From Allolobophora icterica (taxonomy: Eukaryota; Annelida; Clitellata; Crassiclitellata; Lumbricidae), in NCBI GenBank assembly GCA_963556255.1, contig OY744607.1:48785346-48849345 (forward strand): a stretch of DNA of 64,000 nt, written 5' to 3'. Positions within the stretch are counted from its first letter, which is position 1; each line of letters opens with the position of its first letter. Position numbers and translations under genes: made by a program. The notes beneath the pieces are model-generated. The model did not search any database. It was given only the letters and a program-made list of their open reading frames with translations, and was not told where the DNA came from. Positions 1-10,047 of the stretch are shown piece after piece.

Positions 1-290
1 ATGTATGTATGTATGTATGTATGTATGTATGTATGTATGTATGTATGTATGTATGTATGTATGTATGTATGTATGTATGTATGTATGTATGTATGTATGT
101 ATGCAAGTCTGTATGTATGTATTATGTATGCATTCATGCGTGTATGCATATATGTATATGTGTCTATGTATGTATGTATGTATGCATGTATGTATCTATC
201 AATGTACATATGTAGGCCTATGTATGTGTGCATGTATGTATGCATAATTTGCATATGCATATGAATGCATACATGTATGTGAGTATGTAT
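1..290 (+). repeat. (ATGT)n microsatellite, decaying to the right
   Basis: Positions 1-104 are a near-perfect ATGT tandem array. It continues as interrupted ATGT/ATGC copies to about 290. The array is cut by the window edge. The open frames across it are only translations of the repeat. Confidence 0.97.
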
Positions 291-374
291 AGGGACAATT
301 AATATGGCGCATTTTAAATAATAATTAAGAATAACGGATTAGCTATAATTATTTCATTTATATATATATACATG

Positions 375-516
375 AGATGTGCCCCAGTTAGCGGGCTTTC
401 AGCCCTTTGGGGCATCCCATTAGAAATGCACTTGTACATTTGTTTCCTGTGTTTGTTCTATGAATTTGATGTGTGTTCTAATAAAAGACATTTGATTTGA
501 TTTGATTTGATCCACC
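375..516 (+). mobile_element. 3' end of a LINE with (TTTGA)n tail
   Basis: The stretch has the look of a non-LTR retrotransposon terminus: a degenerate coding remnant around 'gccctttggggcatcccat', an AATAAAAG near 478, then about four copies of TTTGA at roughly 490-511. No reverse transcriptase is left upstream, so this is a 5'-truncated copy. The clade (CR1/L2-like group) is a guess from the tail style. The Gmr1-like element begins 43 bp downstream. Confidence 0.45.
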
Positions 517-558
517 CCAAAATGTTGTAATTTATTAGTCAAGTTTTGCAAGCCTTTG

Positions 559-1285
559 TGTCGCAATCGGAGGTCGCCCTGTCGTGTGTTTGCCGTGTGT
601 TGATGTCGACCCTCGATTGCTTGTTCTTTTACTTGCACTTTTATTTAACGTGCCTAACTTTTCTATAGAAGATTCACGACGAACTTTGTTTAATTAATAA
701 ATGAATTTAATTAAAGAAACAAATATATATACACTAACTCTACGGGAACTTCCACGTAGTATTAAAGCGTTTAGATATTAAATCGGACTATCTCAAATGT
801 TGCTTCGTACAGCCTAACTACAGATCGTTCTTTCGCGTCAGTCTCTGAATCTGACGGACTCTACTCTGCCGCCGCCGCTGATCGTTCCTCCCGATGTTGA
901 TCGCTCGACCGATGTTCACACGTCGCGTTCGTCAGTAGTAACAGTCCCGTGTTCTCCTCTTCCTTCCGTTAAGTAGGAACTTCAGCGTGCATCGGTCAGC
1001 CCCCTCCCCACGTCAAGCTATCGTCAATTAGTGTCAGATTGCTCCTCGAGACGCGGGTCGTCGCTCGCCTGCAGCGCGGGCGGTGTCTGGTTACATCATA
1101 GCCGCGAGGTGTCCTATTACACCTTGGCTGTGTGGTGTCCGATTACACCTCGGCCACGCTGCCTTCATTGTTGACCCAGTGGAGACTGGCTTTTCGTCCG
1201 TCATCATTCCATCTCGACCGCCAACGACGCTTACATCATGATGATGATGCCATCTCGTCGTTGTCGTCGATCTCCTCACGCGACA
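559..1285 (-). repeat. 3' LTR of the Gmr1-like element (727 bp)
   Basis: This is the second copy of the LTR, preceded in element orientation by the polypurine tract at 1286-1296. I saw no difference from the 5' LTR when the two were read side by side. Confidence 0.95.
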
Positions 1286-1296
1286 CCTCCCTTCCC
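1286..1296 (-). other. Polypurine tract
   Basis: The minus strand reads GGGAAGGGAGG immediately before the 3' LTR. This is the usual position of the plus-strand primer of LTR retrotransposons. Confidence 0.75.
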
Positions 1297-1475
1297 GGGG
1301 GAGGACAAAGCCAGTCATTGGTTCGCCTCCCGGCTGAGAATGATGTCGTTCCCTCCATCGATTTCCTCCAGACCATGTCCTCGTCGTTCCCATGAAAATA
1401 CAAAATATCAGCACAGTTAGAAATATATTTACAGTTGTCGCGGTGCCTTACATGGTAGTCCGCCTTCTTCCTCAA

Positions 1476-4400
1476 TCATAGTCTGGACAAAAGATCAGCG
1501 GGAATATTCAGCGCCCCAGGACGATATTTAAAAGCGATATCAAAGTCCTGGAGTGCCAGAGCCCACCTCGCAAGTTTAGCACTTGTGGGCGTAGAAGCAG
1601 TTAGGAAAGTCAAGGGATTGTGATCAGAATAGAGGGTGGTCCTTGACATAAAAATCCAATTCCTAAACGCAAAGATTACAGCATACGCTTCGCGTTCCAC
1701 AGTGGACCAACGCGCTTGCGTAGCATCTAATTTAGAACTGGCGAAACATATTGGCCGCTCTGTTCCGTCGTCTTGAATTTGGAATAAGCAGCAACCGACT
1801 GCTTTGTCTGAAGCGTCAGTCGATAAACCAAACTCTCTGCCGTAGTCAATTGTCTGCAAACATACAGCGTTATTCAAATCGTGCGTAAGTTTATCTAGCG
1901 CATTTTGATGTTCAATTCGCCAGGGTATCTTAGCAGGCACCGATTTCTGGGTCAAGTCAGTGAGAATTCTGGCTGTCTCAGCCAGGTTAGGGATGAAGTT
2001 CCTAAAATAACTGAAGAAACCAATTAATCTCCGTATGTCCTTTTTGGACTCGGGTTGAGGGATTTTCCCTAGCCCTGCGATTTTCATAGGATCCGGTTCA
2101 ATGCTCCCTGATCCGATCAGGTGACCTACAAACGTTGTTTGTCGCCTAGCAAACGAACTCTTCTTAATGTTAAGGGTCAGACCCGACTGTTGAATAGTCA
2201 TTAAGTATTTCTCTAGGTGTTTCATGTGATTCGGCCACGTCATCGAGTGTACTGCCATGTCATCCACAAACGTCTCAGTGAAGTCGCGAATGGGATGAAG
2301 GACCTTTGACATGCATCGGATAAAAGAATTTGAGGCTGACTTTAAACCAAAGGGCAGTCGTACGAACTCAGATAGGCCAGCGTCACATACGAAGGCTGAT
2401 AACCAACGAGAGTCCTTGTGGAGTCCAATCTGGTAGTATCCTTGACGTGCGTCAAAGCAGGATATGAAGTTTGCACTTCCTACCTTCTGTAACACTTCCT
2501 GGATGTCGGGGGTGGGGTATGCGTCACCCGCCGAGAACTTGTTTACATACCGGTAGTCAATGGCCAGTCTTAAACCGCCTTGACCTCCCTTTTTCACAAC
2601 GCACACAACGGGACTAGCCATTTCACTATGTGAGGGAGTGATGATACCTAGGGCCAAAAGTTCGCGGATCTGCTTCTCCATCTCCGGTTTGAGCAGTTCC
2701 GGCACCTTATAGGCTCGCAAACTCTTCGGCCTGAACTCCGCGCTAACAGTGATTGTATGTTCTAGGACGGGACAGAAACCTGGTTTGTCCGAGAACACAT
2801 CTGGAAACCTGTCTAACAGATTAAACAGCTGTTTCCGCTCGGGTACCGTTAAGTGTGCAACGGCAATAGGGTCTACTTGTGCACTGGGCCTTGTCTGACT
2901 CGTGACGAAGCTACCCACTGCTTCCACGTGACCGAAGTCTTCGTCCTTCTCGAACAGAATGGAGCAATTGTTAATCAATGCTTGCTGTATCCTTTCGTTA
3001 TATTTGCGAATACGATTTGCATGTAATAAGCGGCTTTTGCCCCCTATTTCCACGATGTATGTGTAGGGCGATTTCACCTGAGCGATGATGGCCGGGCCTT
3101 GCCATTGGCCCTCCTTCTTTGCTCCTCGCGCTTCCGGTGATTGGATGATGACTTTATCCCCTACTTCGTAACGCCTGTCCATGCTTCTTAAATTGTAATG
3201 AGTAGCATAGCGCTGCTGTTCAATGTCTGAATAATATTCGGCATATAATTTAGACATTTCAAGGTTATCCCTTAATTGGTCCAAGTAAGCTGCGGCGCCT
3301 GTGCCCAGACTTAATGGAGAATCCCGCTCTCCCGCCCATTCCTCAGAAAGGACAGATAGAGGTCCTTTAGGCAGGGTACCATACACCAGGGTGTAGGGAC
3401 TCACGTGGGTGGTTGCCGAGGGGCGTTCCCTTAAGCTCCAAAGCACGTAAGGTAACAGTCTGTGCCATCCCCTCGGGTTTTCTTCTGCCAATTTATGAAT
3501 CATGGTCTTCAGTGTGGCATTGCAGCGCTCCACTAGACCTTGTGACTCAGGATGTGCGACTGGCCCAAAGCGTGGTGAGCACCCCATACGATGCAGAAAC
3601 TCTTGGGTTAATTTGCTGTTGAAATTCGACCCGTTTTCGGACCTAATCGTTTTTGGAAAACCGAAGGTCGTGAAGATTTGCATGTATGCATCACATGTCG
3701 CTTTTGCCGTTAATGATTTCAGAGGATAGGCCATCGGCCATCTTGAAAATTGGTCAACTACCACTAAGGCGTAGTTGTACTCGGGTTTTGGGCTTGTGGG
3801 GTCTACGTTGGTAACTATAGGCCCTATACAATCTGCCACTAGACAACCGAATCTGGTCTCGTCGTTGCGAGGGATAGGAGTTATGGGGGCACGCTGAGCC
3901 ACTCGCAGCGGCGCATGCCTTTGGCAAATGTCGCAAGATGCACAATATTCCTTCACTATATCCTCCATGTTGGGAAACCAGAAATTCAGCTTAATTCGGT
4001 CCTTAGTCGTTTTCAACGCCATATGACCTGCGAACGCAGCGTCATGTGCTAAGTTTAAGACCTTGTCTATTCTTTCTTTAGGTAAACACAGTTGTTTTAC
4101 AGAATGCCCAGCTATTTTGTCTTTATGAAAGAGCAAATTGCCTTCAATGAAGAAGTTCTTCGCCCCCATTTTCCCGTGGGCCAAGAATGGTGCTAGTGTC
4201 GAACATTGTGCTTGTTCGGCCGCCATCTTGCTTCTGCCTACTATTGTGTCTTCCTTGGGTGGGGGTGGTATCTCAGGATTGAAGAATAGCTCTTCATTAT
4301 CCGTTTCTTCGGGACTGATTTCTCCTACACTCTCACTGTCTGCTTGAGCGACCGTGAAGTAATCTTCGCCTATCAGCGACCTAAGTCCCTCTACCTCCTC

Positions 4401-6503
4401 CCCTCTCTCCTCTTCCTCATTCGTCTCAGTCCTTGCGACCGCCTGCGCTTCTGAAATTTGATCTATTTCAGGAGCGCTGGCCGCGTGACACGAGTACAAC
4501 GCTGTCTCGCGCAGCAAGTCGGCTGTAGTGGGCGTGATAATTAACGGTTCATTAAGGTCTTTAATGAGTGCCGCCCATATCCGAACATCAGGGGCGTAAT
4601 TTACCTCCCCCTCCCTGTCCTCGCCGGCCTGAGACCCCTTTAGTCTCAGCCGCACCACGTCCACAATCATTGATTGACCGTTTAGCCCCTTCACCTCTAT
4701 CTGCTTGACCACAGGTAGGTTGAGCGGCCTGATTAGTTCTGCTCGCGCACAATTATATTCGGCCCCGCTATCTATTAGAGACGATGTCACAGGGAGCCCT
4801 GTAATATACACTTTCATGTACTCTCTTACATAAGTCTCCTCCACGTCAATGCAATCCGGGTTTGTCGGCAATGTATGCTGGTCTATCTCTTGTATCAATG
4901 GCGGTCCGTCTTGTCGCGTCTCGCTTTGTCTGTCTGCCTGTCTGTCTTGAGCTCTGGTCACGGTTGGCTGGACCGCACACGCGCTCACCTGCTTGCTTTT
5001 AGTTTGTTTGTTCTTCGAGCACAGTTTAGCTCTGTGGTCTGGAGAAAAGCATAGGAAACAAAGGCCACGCTTTCTAATCTCGTCGGGGGTTGGACGTCCG
5101 TCTGTCCTGTTATTTGTCTGTGTCCCTCCCGGTCGGTCAGTCCACGTGTCCGTCTGTTTAGCTGTCGTCTGAGGAGGTGCTGGCGCTTTCGCGTAGCGTG
5201 CCTCCGTCTTACCCGTGCCTAGACTATGCTTCGTATAGTCATTTTCCCAAGGGTGTGTAGCGACATAAGTGTCAGCCGCTTCGGCTAACTCTTTGTGCCC
5301 TAACCACTTCTGCTGCTCTTGACTGAGGATGAAATTCAAACATCCTCTGGGCAACATTTCTTTCATCTTATCTGCAATCAAGAGGCTCGTAACCTCATCA
5401 AATGTCATTGCCTTGCGATCTTGCAAATAGTAAGAAAGTAAATTATGCAGTCTAGAAGCTAATGTTGTGTATGATTCATCTACCGCCTTTTTTGCGTTCA
5501 TGAATCGCTCTCGTAAAGAGACTGCGCTCACTTTGAACTCTTTCAACAAGAAGGTTTTTAGCTTCCCGTAATTATCAAGCTCCTCTTGTGTGAGTCTGGC
5601 CGTCAGTGCTCTGGCCTGATTATCTAGACAGGTCAAGAGTAATCTGCTTCGAAGGTCGTCCGGGACAGCGCAAGAGTCGAATAACCTTTCGCAATGCACA
5701 AAGAAACCAGGGATTTGCGCATGGTCGCTGGGGAATCTCGGTAAGAGTCCTCGCAAGCTTTCACTATACGTTTTCATTCGTCCTACGACCGAATGCCTCA
5801 AGTTATAGTCCCTTTCGTCTCTGAGTCTCCTCTCTGCGTCCCTTTCCTCTCGGCCTTCCTTCTCTCTCTTCTCTGCCTCCTCCTTTTCTTCTCTCCTCCG
5901 CTTCTCCTCCTGAAGCCTGAGCTTCTCAGCCTCCTCCTTCTCTTCTTTCCTCTGTTTCTCAGCCCGCTTCTCCTCCTGAAGCCTGAGCTTCTCAGCCTCC
6001 TCCTTCTCTTCTTTCCTCTGTTTCTCAGTTTCCTCTTTCTCTTCTCTTCGCTGTCTTTCTTCTTTCTCTTCTCTTCTCCTCTCTTTCTCTTCCTCTCTTC
6101 TCTCTCTTCTCTCCGCTTCCTCTCTCGCTTCTTTTCTCAGTCTTTCTTCTTTCTCTTCTCTTCTCCTCTCTTTCTCTTCCTCTCTTCTCTCTCTTCTCTC
6201 CGCTTCCTCTCTCAGCCTTGCGGCTTCCTCTCTCTCGTATTTTAAGCGTTTTAATTCGTATATCTGCGTTTGCGCTGCCGAGTCGATACTGCTTTCTATG
6301 CTACCCGTGCTTACTTCCTCACTTACTTCTGGCGGGGTTTCCCGTCCAGACACAATTATTTCAGCACTCGCCTCTTGGAGTTGGCCCGTACTCATGGAAC
6401 CCAATTCCTCCTCTCCTAGTCCCATCTTTATCAGATATGCGACTAGTCTGTGACGGGGCATGTTCTGCACCCTCACTCTTTTCCCTACCGACAACTTATC
6501 CAT
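1476..6503 (-). CDS. Gag-Pol polyprotein, Gmr1-like (PR-INT-RT-RH order)
   Basis: The 1675-residue frame has no internal stop. Residues about 80-230 are a very charged coiled coil with internal repeats. A Gag body follows, then a CCHC knuckle (C-X2-C-X4-H-X4-C) near residue 481. Protease is marked by DSGA near 576. Integrase has an HHCC finger at about 818-857 and a catalytic core with D in VADCIG, a glutamate in SENGSNF where the family has Asp, and the final E in GLVERC 36 residues later. Reverse transcriptase spans about 1240-1500, with an FVDD active site near 1413. RNase H (TDAS near 1562, YSDH near 1627) ends the protein. There is no frameshift between Gag and Pol and no envelope-like frame. 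The reverse order of integrase and RT relative to ordinary Ty3/gypsy is seen directly in the translation. Confidence 0.95.
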   Translation of the reverse strand: MDKLSVGKRVRVQNMPRHRLVAYLIKMGLGEEELGSMSTGQLQEASAEIIVSGRETPPEVSEEVSTGSIESSIDSAAQTQIYELKRLKYEREEAARLREEAERRERREEEKERRREEKEERLRKEAREEAERRERREEEKERRREEKEERQRREEKEETEKQRKEEKEEAEKLRLQEEKRAEKQRKEEKEEAEKLRLQEEKRRREEKEEAEKREKEGREERDAERRLRDERDYNLRHSVVGRMKTYSESLRGLLPRFPSDHAQIPGFFVHCERLFDSCAVPDDLRSRLLLTCLDNQARALTARLTQEELDNYGKLKTFLLKEFKVSAVSLRERFMNAKKAVDESYTTLASRLHNLLSYYLQDRKAMTFDEVTSLLIADKMKEMLPRGCLNFILSQEQQKWLGHKELAEAADTYVATHPWENDYTKHSLGTGKTEARYAKAPAPPQTTAKQTDTWTDRPGGTQTNNRTDGRPTPDEIRKRGLCFLCFSPDHRAKLCSKNKQTKSKQVSACAVQPTVTRAQDRQADRQSETRQDGPPLIQEIDQHTLPTNPDCIDVEETYVREYMKVYITGLPVTSSLIDSGAEYNCARAELIRPLNLPVVKQIEVKGLNGQSMIVDVVRLRLKGSQAGEDREGEVNYAPDVRIWAALIKDLNEPLIITPTTADLLRETALYSCHAASAPEIDQISEAQAVARTETNEEEERGEEVEGLRSLIGEDYFTVAQADSESVGEISPEETDNEELFFNPEIPPPPKEDTIVGRSKMAAEQAQCSTLAPFLAHGKMGAKNFFIEGNLLFHKDKIAGHSVKQLCLPKERIDKVLNLAHDAAFAGHMALKTTKDRIKLNFWFPNMEDIVKEYCASCDICQRHAPLRVAQRAPITPIPRNDETRFGCLVADCIGPIVTNVDPTSPKPEYNYALVVVDQFSRWPMAYPLKSLTAKATCDAYMQIFTTFGFPKTIRSENGSNFNSKLTQEFLHRMGCSPRFGPVAHPESQGLVERCNATLKTMIHKLAEENPRGWHRLLPYVLWSLRERPSATTHVSPYTLVYGTLPKGPLSVLSEEWAGERDSPLSLGTGAAAYLDQLRDNLEMSKLYAEYYSDIEQQRYATHYNLRSMDRRYEVGDKVIIQSPEARGAKKEGQWQGPAIIAQVKSPYTYIVEIGGKSRLLHANRIRKYNERIQQALINNCSILFEKDEDFGHVEAVGSFVTSQTRPSAQVDPIAVAHLTVPERKQLFNLLDRFPDVFSDKPGFCPVLEHTITVSAEFRPKSLRAYKVPELLKPEMEKQIRELLALGIITPSHSEMASPVVCVVKKGGQGGLRLAIDYRYVNKFSAGDAYPTPDIQEVLQKVGSANFISCFDARQGYYQIGLHKDSRWLSAFVCDAGLSEFVRLPFGLKSASNSFIRCMSKVLHPIRDFTETFVDDMAVHSMTWPNHMKHLEKYLMTIQQSGLTLNIKKSSFARRQTTFVGHLIGSGSIEPDPMKIAGLGKIPQPESKKDIRRLIGFFSYFRNFIPNLAETARILTDLTQKSVPAKIPWRIEHQNALDKLTHDLNNAVCLQTIDYGREFGLSTDASDKAVGCCLFQIQDDGTERPICFASSKLDATQARWSTVEREAYAVIFAFRNWIFMSRTTLYSDHNPLTFLTASTPTSAKLARWALALQDFDIAFKYRPGALNIPADLLSRL

Positions 6504-7011
6504 CTTCCAACAGTCCGCTCACTAATAGAAAAAGATAAGTAAGTTAGAGGAGAGTCACCGCTGGTCAGAAATCAAAGAAAACAACGTCCTAAAATTCTAC
6601 CACAAATACAACAAGAACAGAACTGAGCAAAAGGAGCTACGCAAAAGCCTCGGCTATTCGCACACCAATCCTCATCCAGACCTCAACCGCAACCTCACAG
6701 ATTACCACGACTACCAGTAAGGACTTACCCTCTGATACGTCGAGCGTGTTCCGTCTTTTGGTATCTTGGCTGATCCGCTGTCCTCCGTTGCCACTCCCGT
6801 CCGTCGTTGCTAGCGATGGTCGGTCGTCCGTCGGCGCTCTTGTTCCTCGTCCTTGCCTGTTGCTGTCGGTTCCTTCGAGTCCTTCGTCTCCGGAGTCCGG
6901 CACTCGATTTCTCCAGTTGCGAAGGGTTGTATTCGCCGCTGGTCCCGATCTGTTGAGATTCCTCTTTCCGTTTCCGGTTCCGCTCTTCGTCGTGACGTCT
7001 TCAGTAGAAAA

Positions 7012-7029
7012 TCCTGTCGACTGCGCCAA
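7012..7029 (-). other. Putative primer-binding site
   Basis: Directly inside the 5' LTR the minus strand reads TTGGCGCAGTCGACAGGA. The TGG opening complements a tRNA CCA end, as expected for a minus-strand primer site. I could not assign the tRNA. Confidence 0.6.
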
Positions 7030-7756
7030 TGTCGCAATCGGAGGTCGCCCTGTCGTGTGTTTGCCGTGTGTTGATGTCGACCCTCGATTGCTTGTTCTTT
7101 TACTTGCACTTTTATTTAACGTGCCTAACTTTTCTATAGAAGATTCACGACGAACTTTGTTTAATTAATAAATGAATTTAATTAAAGAAACAAATATATA
7201 TACACTAACTCTACGGGAACTTCCACGTAGTATTAAAGCGTTTAGATATTAAATCGGACTATCTCAAATGTTGCTTCGTACAGCCTAACTACAGATCGTT
7301 CTTTCGCGTCAGTCTCTGAATCTGACGGACTCTACTCTGCCGCCGCCGCTGATCGTTCCTCCCGATGTTGATCGCTCGACCGATGTTCACACGTCGCGTT
7401 CGTCAGTAGTAACAGTCCCGTGTTCTCCTCTTCCTTCCGTTAAGTAGGAACTTCAGCGTGCATCGGTCAGCCCCCTCCCCACGTCAAGCTATCGTCAATT
7501 AGTGTCAGATTGCTCCTCGAGACGCGGGTCGTCGCTCGCCTGCAGCGCGGGCGGTGTCTGGTTACATCATAGCCGCGAGGTGTCCTATTACACCTTGGCT
7601 GTGTGGTGTCCGATTACACCTCGGCCACGCTGCCTTCATTGTTGACCCAGTGGAGACTGGCTTTTCGTCCGTCATCATTCCATCTCGACCGCCAACGACG
7701 CTTACATCATGATGATGATGCCATCTCGTCGTTGTCGTCGATCTCCTCACGCGACA
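7030..7756 (-). repeat. 5' LTR of the Gmr1-like element (727 bp)
   Basis: It reads as identical over its full length to the copy at 559-1285, with terminal inverted hexamers TGTCGC/GCGACA. In element orientation it is the promoter-bearing LTR. A 526-bp leader separates it from the Gag start at 6503. Confidence 0.95.
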
Positions 7757-8234
7757 CTTTGTAGGCCTACATGGGACATAGGGCGCTACAGGAAGGACTC
7801 CAATCGAGCATTATTAGGTCAGTTTCGGGATTAGAGTATGACATTGGAATATAGTGGCATATAGTTCGTTGTGAATTTAGCGAACAAAGGGATGGTAAAT
7901 ACGAGTCACGGGAAAGGAAAAAGAAATGCATGCCCACATGAAGCTCATTCGGTTCCAATATGTTTATTAACCATAATTTACCTTGTGCATGAGACAATCA
8001 AAGTAAATTTCAAACGAATGAATGATGATTATATTTTAACTTACCAATTGCAACAGATCGTCTTTCAACTTAGATAACTATAGGCCGACAGCAATTGAAA
8101 TGATTGACGATTCTCCAATTATGCTGGTTTCAATTTAACGTATAGGCCTACTTGAAGACGACTAGGCCTATGCCTCATACACAGCTTCTACTGAATATAT
8201 GTTTCCTCTATCTAAGTAGCTCAATAAACTCGTA

Positions 8235-8380
8235 ATCGTAATCGTAAACTCCAAATTTCTAAAGCGCTACCTTAAAGCTAAGCGCCGGACAGCAGCTTAT
8301 TCACGAGCGCTGCGTCGTGTCAGAGTGGTTGTCCAGATCGAGGTGCCACGTGAAGATCCGATCCCGTGCACTGGCAGATA
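8235..8380 (+). repeat. Dispersed repeat, second copy near 35205-35335
   Basis: Both places share 'aatcgtaaactccaaatttctaaag', then 'aagcttattcayga', then a 'gttgtccagatcgatg'-like stretch. The family is unknown, possibly the body of a SINE. Confidence 0.55.
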
Positions 8381-9405
8381 AAACTGTTTCAATTAACGTT
8401 TAAACTTCTCGGTTTCTTGATATAGTAGCCTACCATCGATAATGAAAAATTCGGATTAGGTATACGAATGATCCGGCGCCTTGGAAGTATAGGCCTCTGC
8501 GAATAGGCTGCACCTGTTTGAAGTCAACACAATGCAGAGTCATGAACTATACTGCAGGCTTGATCAAAACAGTGTTTTCATAATTATGTCAATATTAATA
8601 GTTCCCGTTTGAACATCTGTCGTCTGACAGGGAGGAACTCATGAGGGAGGATCTCGTTTGCTGGCTCAGAGTTAGTTAGCCAAACATGTGCCTCTCCATC
8701 TGTCTGTGCGGCTGTGTCAGTGTGGAAGCCTATGTTTACCTGCCTGTCCCTTTTCTTGTCTGGCCCACTATATAGTTACGCATCAGAATAATGCCTACAT
8801 TTAACGTAGTGTCCCTTAGGCCTAAATTGTAGGACTTGGATCGAAACTGAATGCATACGATCGATATACGAACATGGTAGGCCTAACTGTAATCGCAAAT
8901 TTATATAGCACCATAGCGAAGTTGCTGATCGAAATCTAATCAATCAATTAATCAATCAATTTTCGTTTATTAGGCCTAGGCCTACTAGTACAAGCTGTCA
9001 GAACGCAACTTGAATACACTAAATGATTGCAGCACGAGTTATAAAAGGATTAGATGAGTTGTATAAAGGTAGGCCTATAGTAATTGATATAAGTAATCAA
9101 TATATATATTATATAAAACTATAGGTAGGCCCCCTATAAAGTTAACGTACAATCGTCCTTGCAATGGAGTGAGGACGAGGTCGGAGGACACGGCCACTGA
9201 GTCGCCCAGGGGGAACAGATGGCGTAATACAGGATCATTCGTAATACGTAGGCCTAATAAGCTTACCTCTCCTACAGCAAGAGGAAACTATTCTGCCTTC
9301 TGACGTTTTAAGTGCTCTTATTATAAATGTAACTGCGAAACATGTAGCCTACCGTAGGCCTAAAGCTTGCATTCTAATCGATCCTTGATCTCCGTTGCCA
9401 TAGGC

Positions 9406-9750
9406 CAGAGGTGGTGAACCTTTTTAAAGGTGCGCGCCAAAATGCTGCAAAATTATTTTTCAAAATACCGTTGCATGCCCCTCGGAAATTTGCACAGGAT
9501 AGGGCCTATATACAATTATTTGTCTCATAGGCCTATGGGTTTTAGTTAACAAAGCGTAAAAATGAATTAATTTAAAGACGTTATATCAAAGATCGTTTTG
9601 AATGAAGTTAATTAAAATTAAGTCCTTCAACAAAGAAACTGTGGATTCGTACAGGGATTTTGTATTTCTAAGTTTGAATTTTGGGGAACGCTCTGAATTC
9701 CGCGTGCCCTAAAAATTTCAACGCGTACCGTATTTGGTTCGCCATCCCTG
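9406..9750. mobile_element. Old hAT-type non-autonomous element
   Basis: The left end reads CAGAGGTGGTGAACC and the right end, reverse complemented, CAGGGATGGCGAACC. These are hAT-style terminal inverted repeats. The flanking octamers match only in part (5 of 8), so this is an old copy or the ends are slightly misplaced. Confidence 0.5.
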
Positions 9751-10047
9751 CTATAGCATAGGCCTACTCGCAATCGTTGTTTGTTTGTTGCATTTGTACA
9801 GGCCCGTGGGCAGTAGCAGAGTAAAGAGAATTTTCATTGGGATACAATCTGAGCAGGTGTCAACGTGTTCCCTTTCCATGAACGCGTTGACTCAGTATTC
9901 GCTTTAAAAGGTATGGTTGCACCTTATAGTGAAGTAAAATTATAGCGCTATAAAAGTGGAAATATCACCTACCTTGTAAACAGTGTGAGTACATAACTTC
10001 CGGCAGCGCAACCGTAGCGGCGTCGCTTTGTGTTAAATCTGATAAAA

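Larger units (their letters stand above)
559..7756 (-). mobile_element. Full-length Gmr1-like Ty3/gypsy LTR retrotransposon
   Basis: This is a complete 7.2-kb element read from the minus strand. It is bounded by direct LTRs at 559-1285 and 7030-7756 and flanked by an exact 5-bp duplication CTTTG (554-558 and 7757-7761). Each LTR starts TGTCGC and ends GCGACA. A purine tract (reading GGGAAGGGAGG on the minus strand) abuts the 3' LTR, and a TTGGCGCAGTCGAC primer-binding-like site abuts the 5' LTR. The single Gag-Pol frame has the order Gag, protease, integrase, reverse transcriptase, RNase H. The enzymes are Ty3/gypsy-like but the order is that of Ty1/copia, which defines the Gmr1 group. Identical LTRs, intact ends and one uninterrupted frame indicate a recent insertion. 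Whether it still moves is unknown, since the integrase has one altered catalytic position. Confidence 0.95.
7763..9775. repeat. Cluster of the palindrome TAGGCCTA
   Basis: I count about 12 copies of the 8-bp palindrome TAGGCCTA here, including two overlapping at about 8974. Only about three were noticed in the rest of the window (about 213, 48532 and 48740). They are irregularly spaced and not in tandem. Confidence 0.8.
7757..10047. other. Gene-free stretch between Gmr1-like element and RNPS1
   Basis: No coding exon is recognised. It holds the TAGGCCTA cluster, a dispersed repeat at about 8235-8380, a degenerate hAT-type element at 9406-9750, and presumably the RNPS1 promoter and 5' untranslated exon at its right end. 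Confidence 0.6.

Noticed and set aside
5793..6245. 150-codon open frame on the plus strand, rich in Leu, Ser and Phe
   Set aside because: It is the antisense of the charged Gag coiled coil, whose purine-rich repeats leave the other strand free of stops. No start context or family.
6637..7109. Small frames between the 5' LTR and Gag (99-130 codons, minus strand)
   Set aside because: They lie in the leader and LTR of the Gmr1-like element and have no recognisable domain. A leader without a separate gene is the simpler reading.
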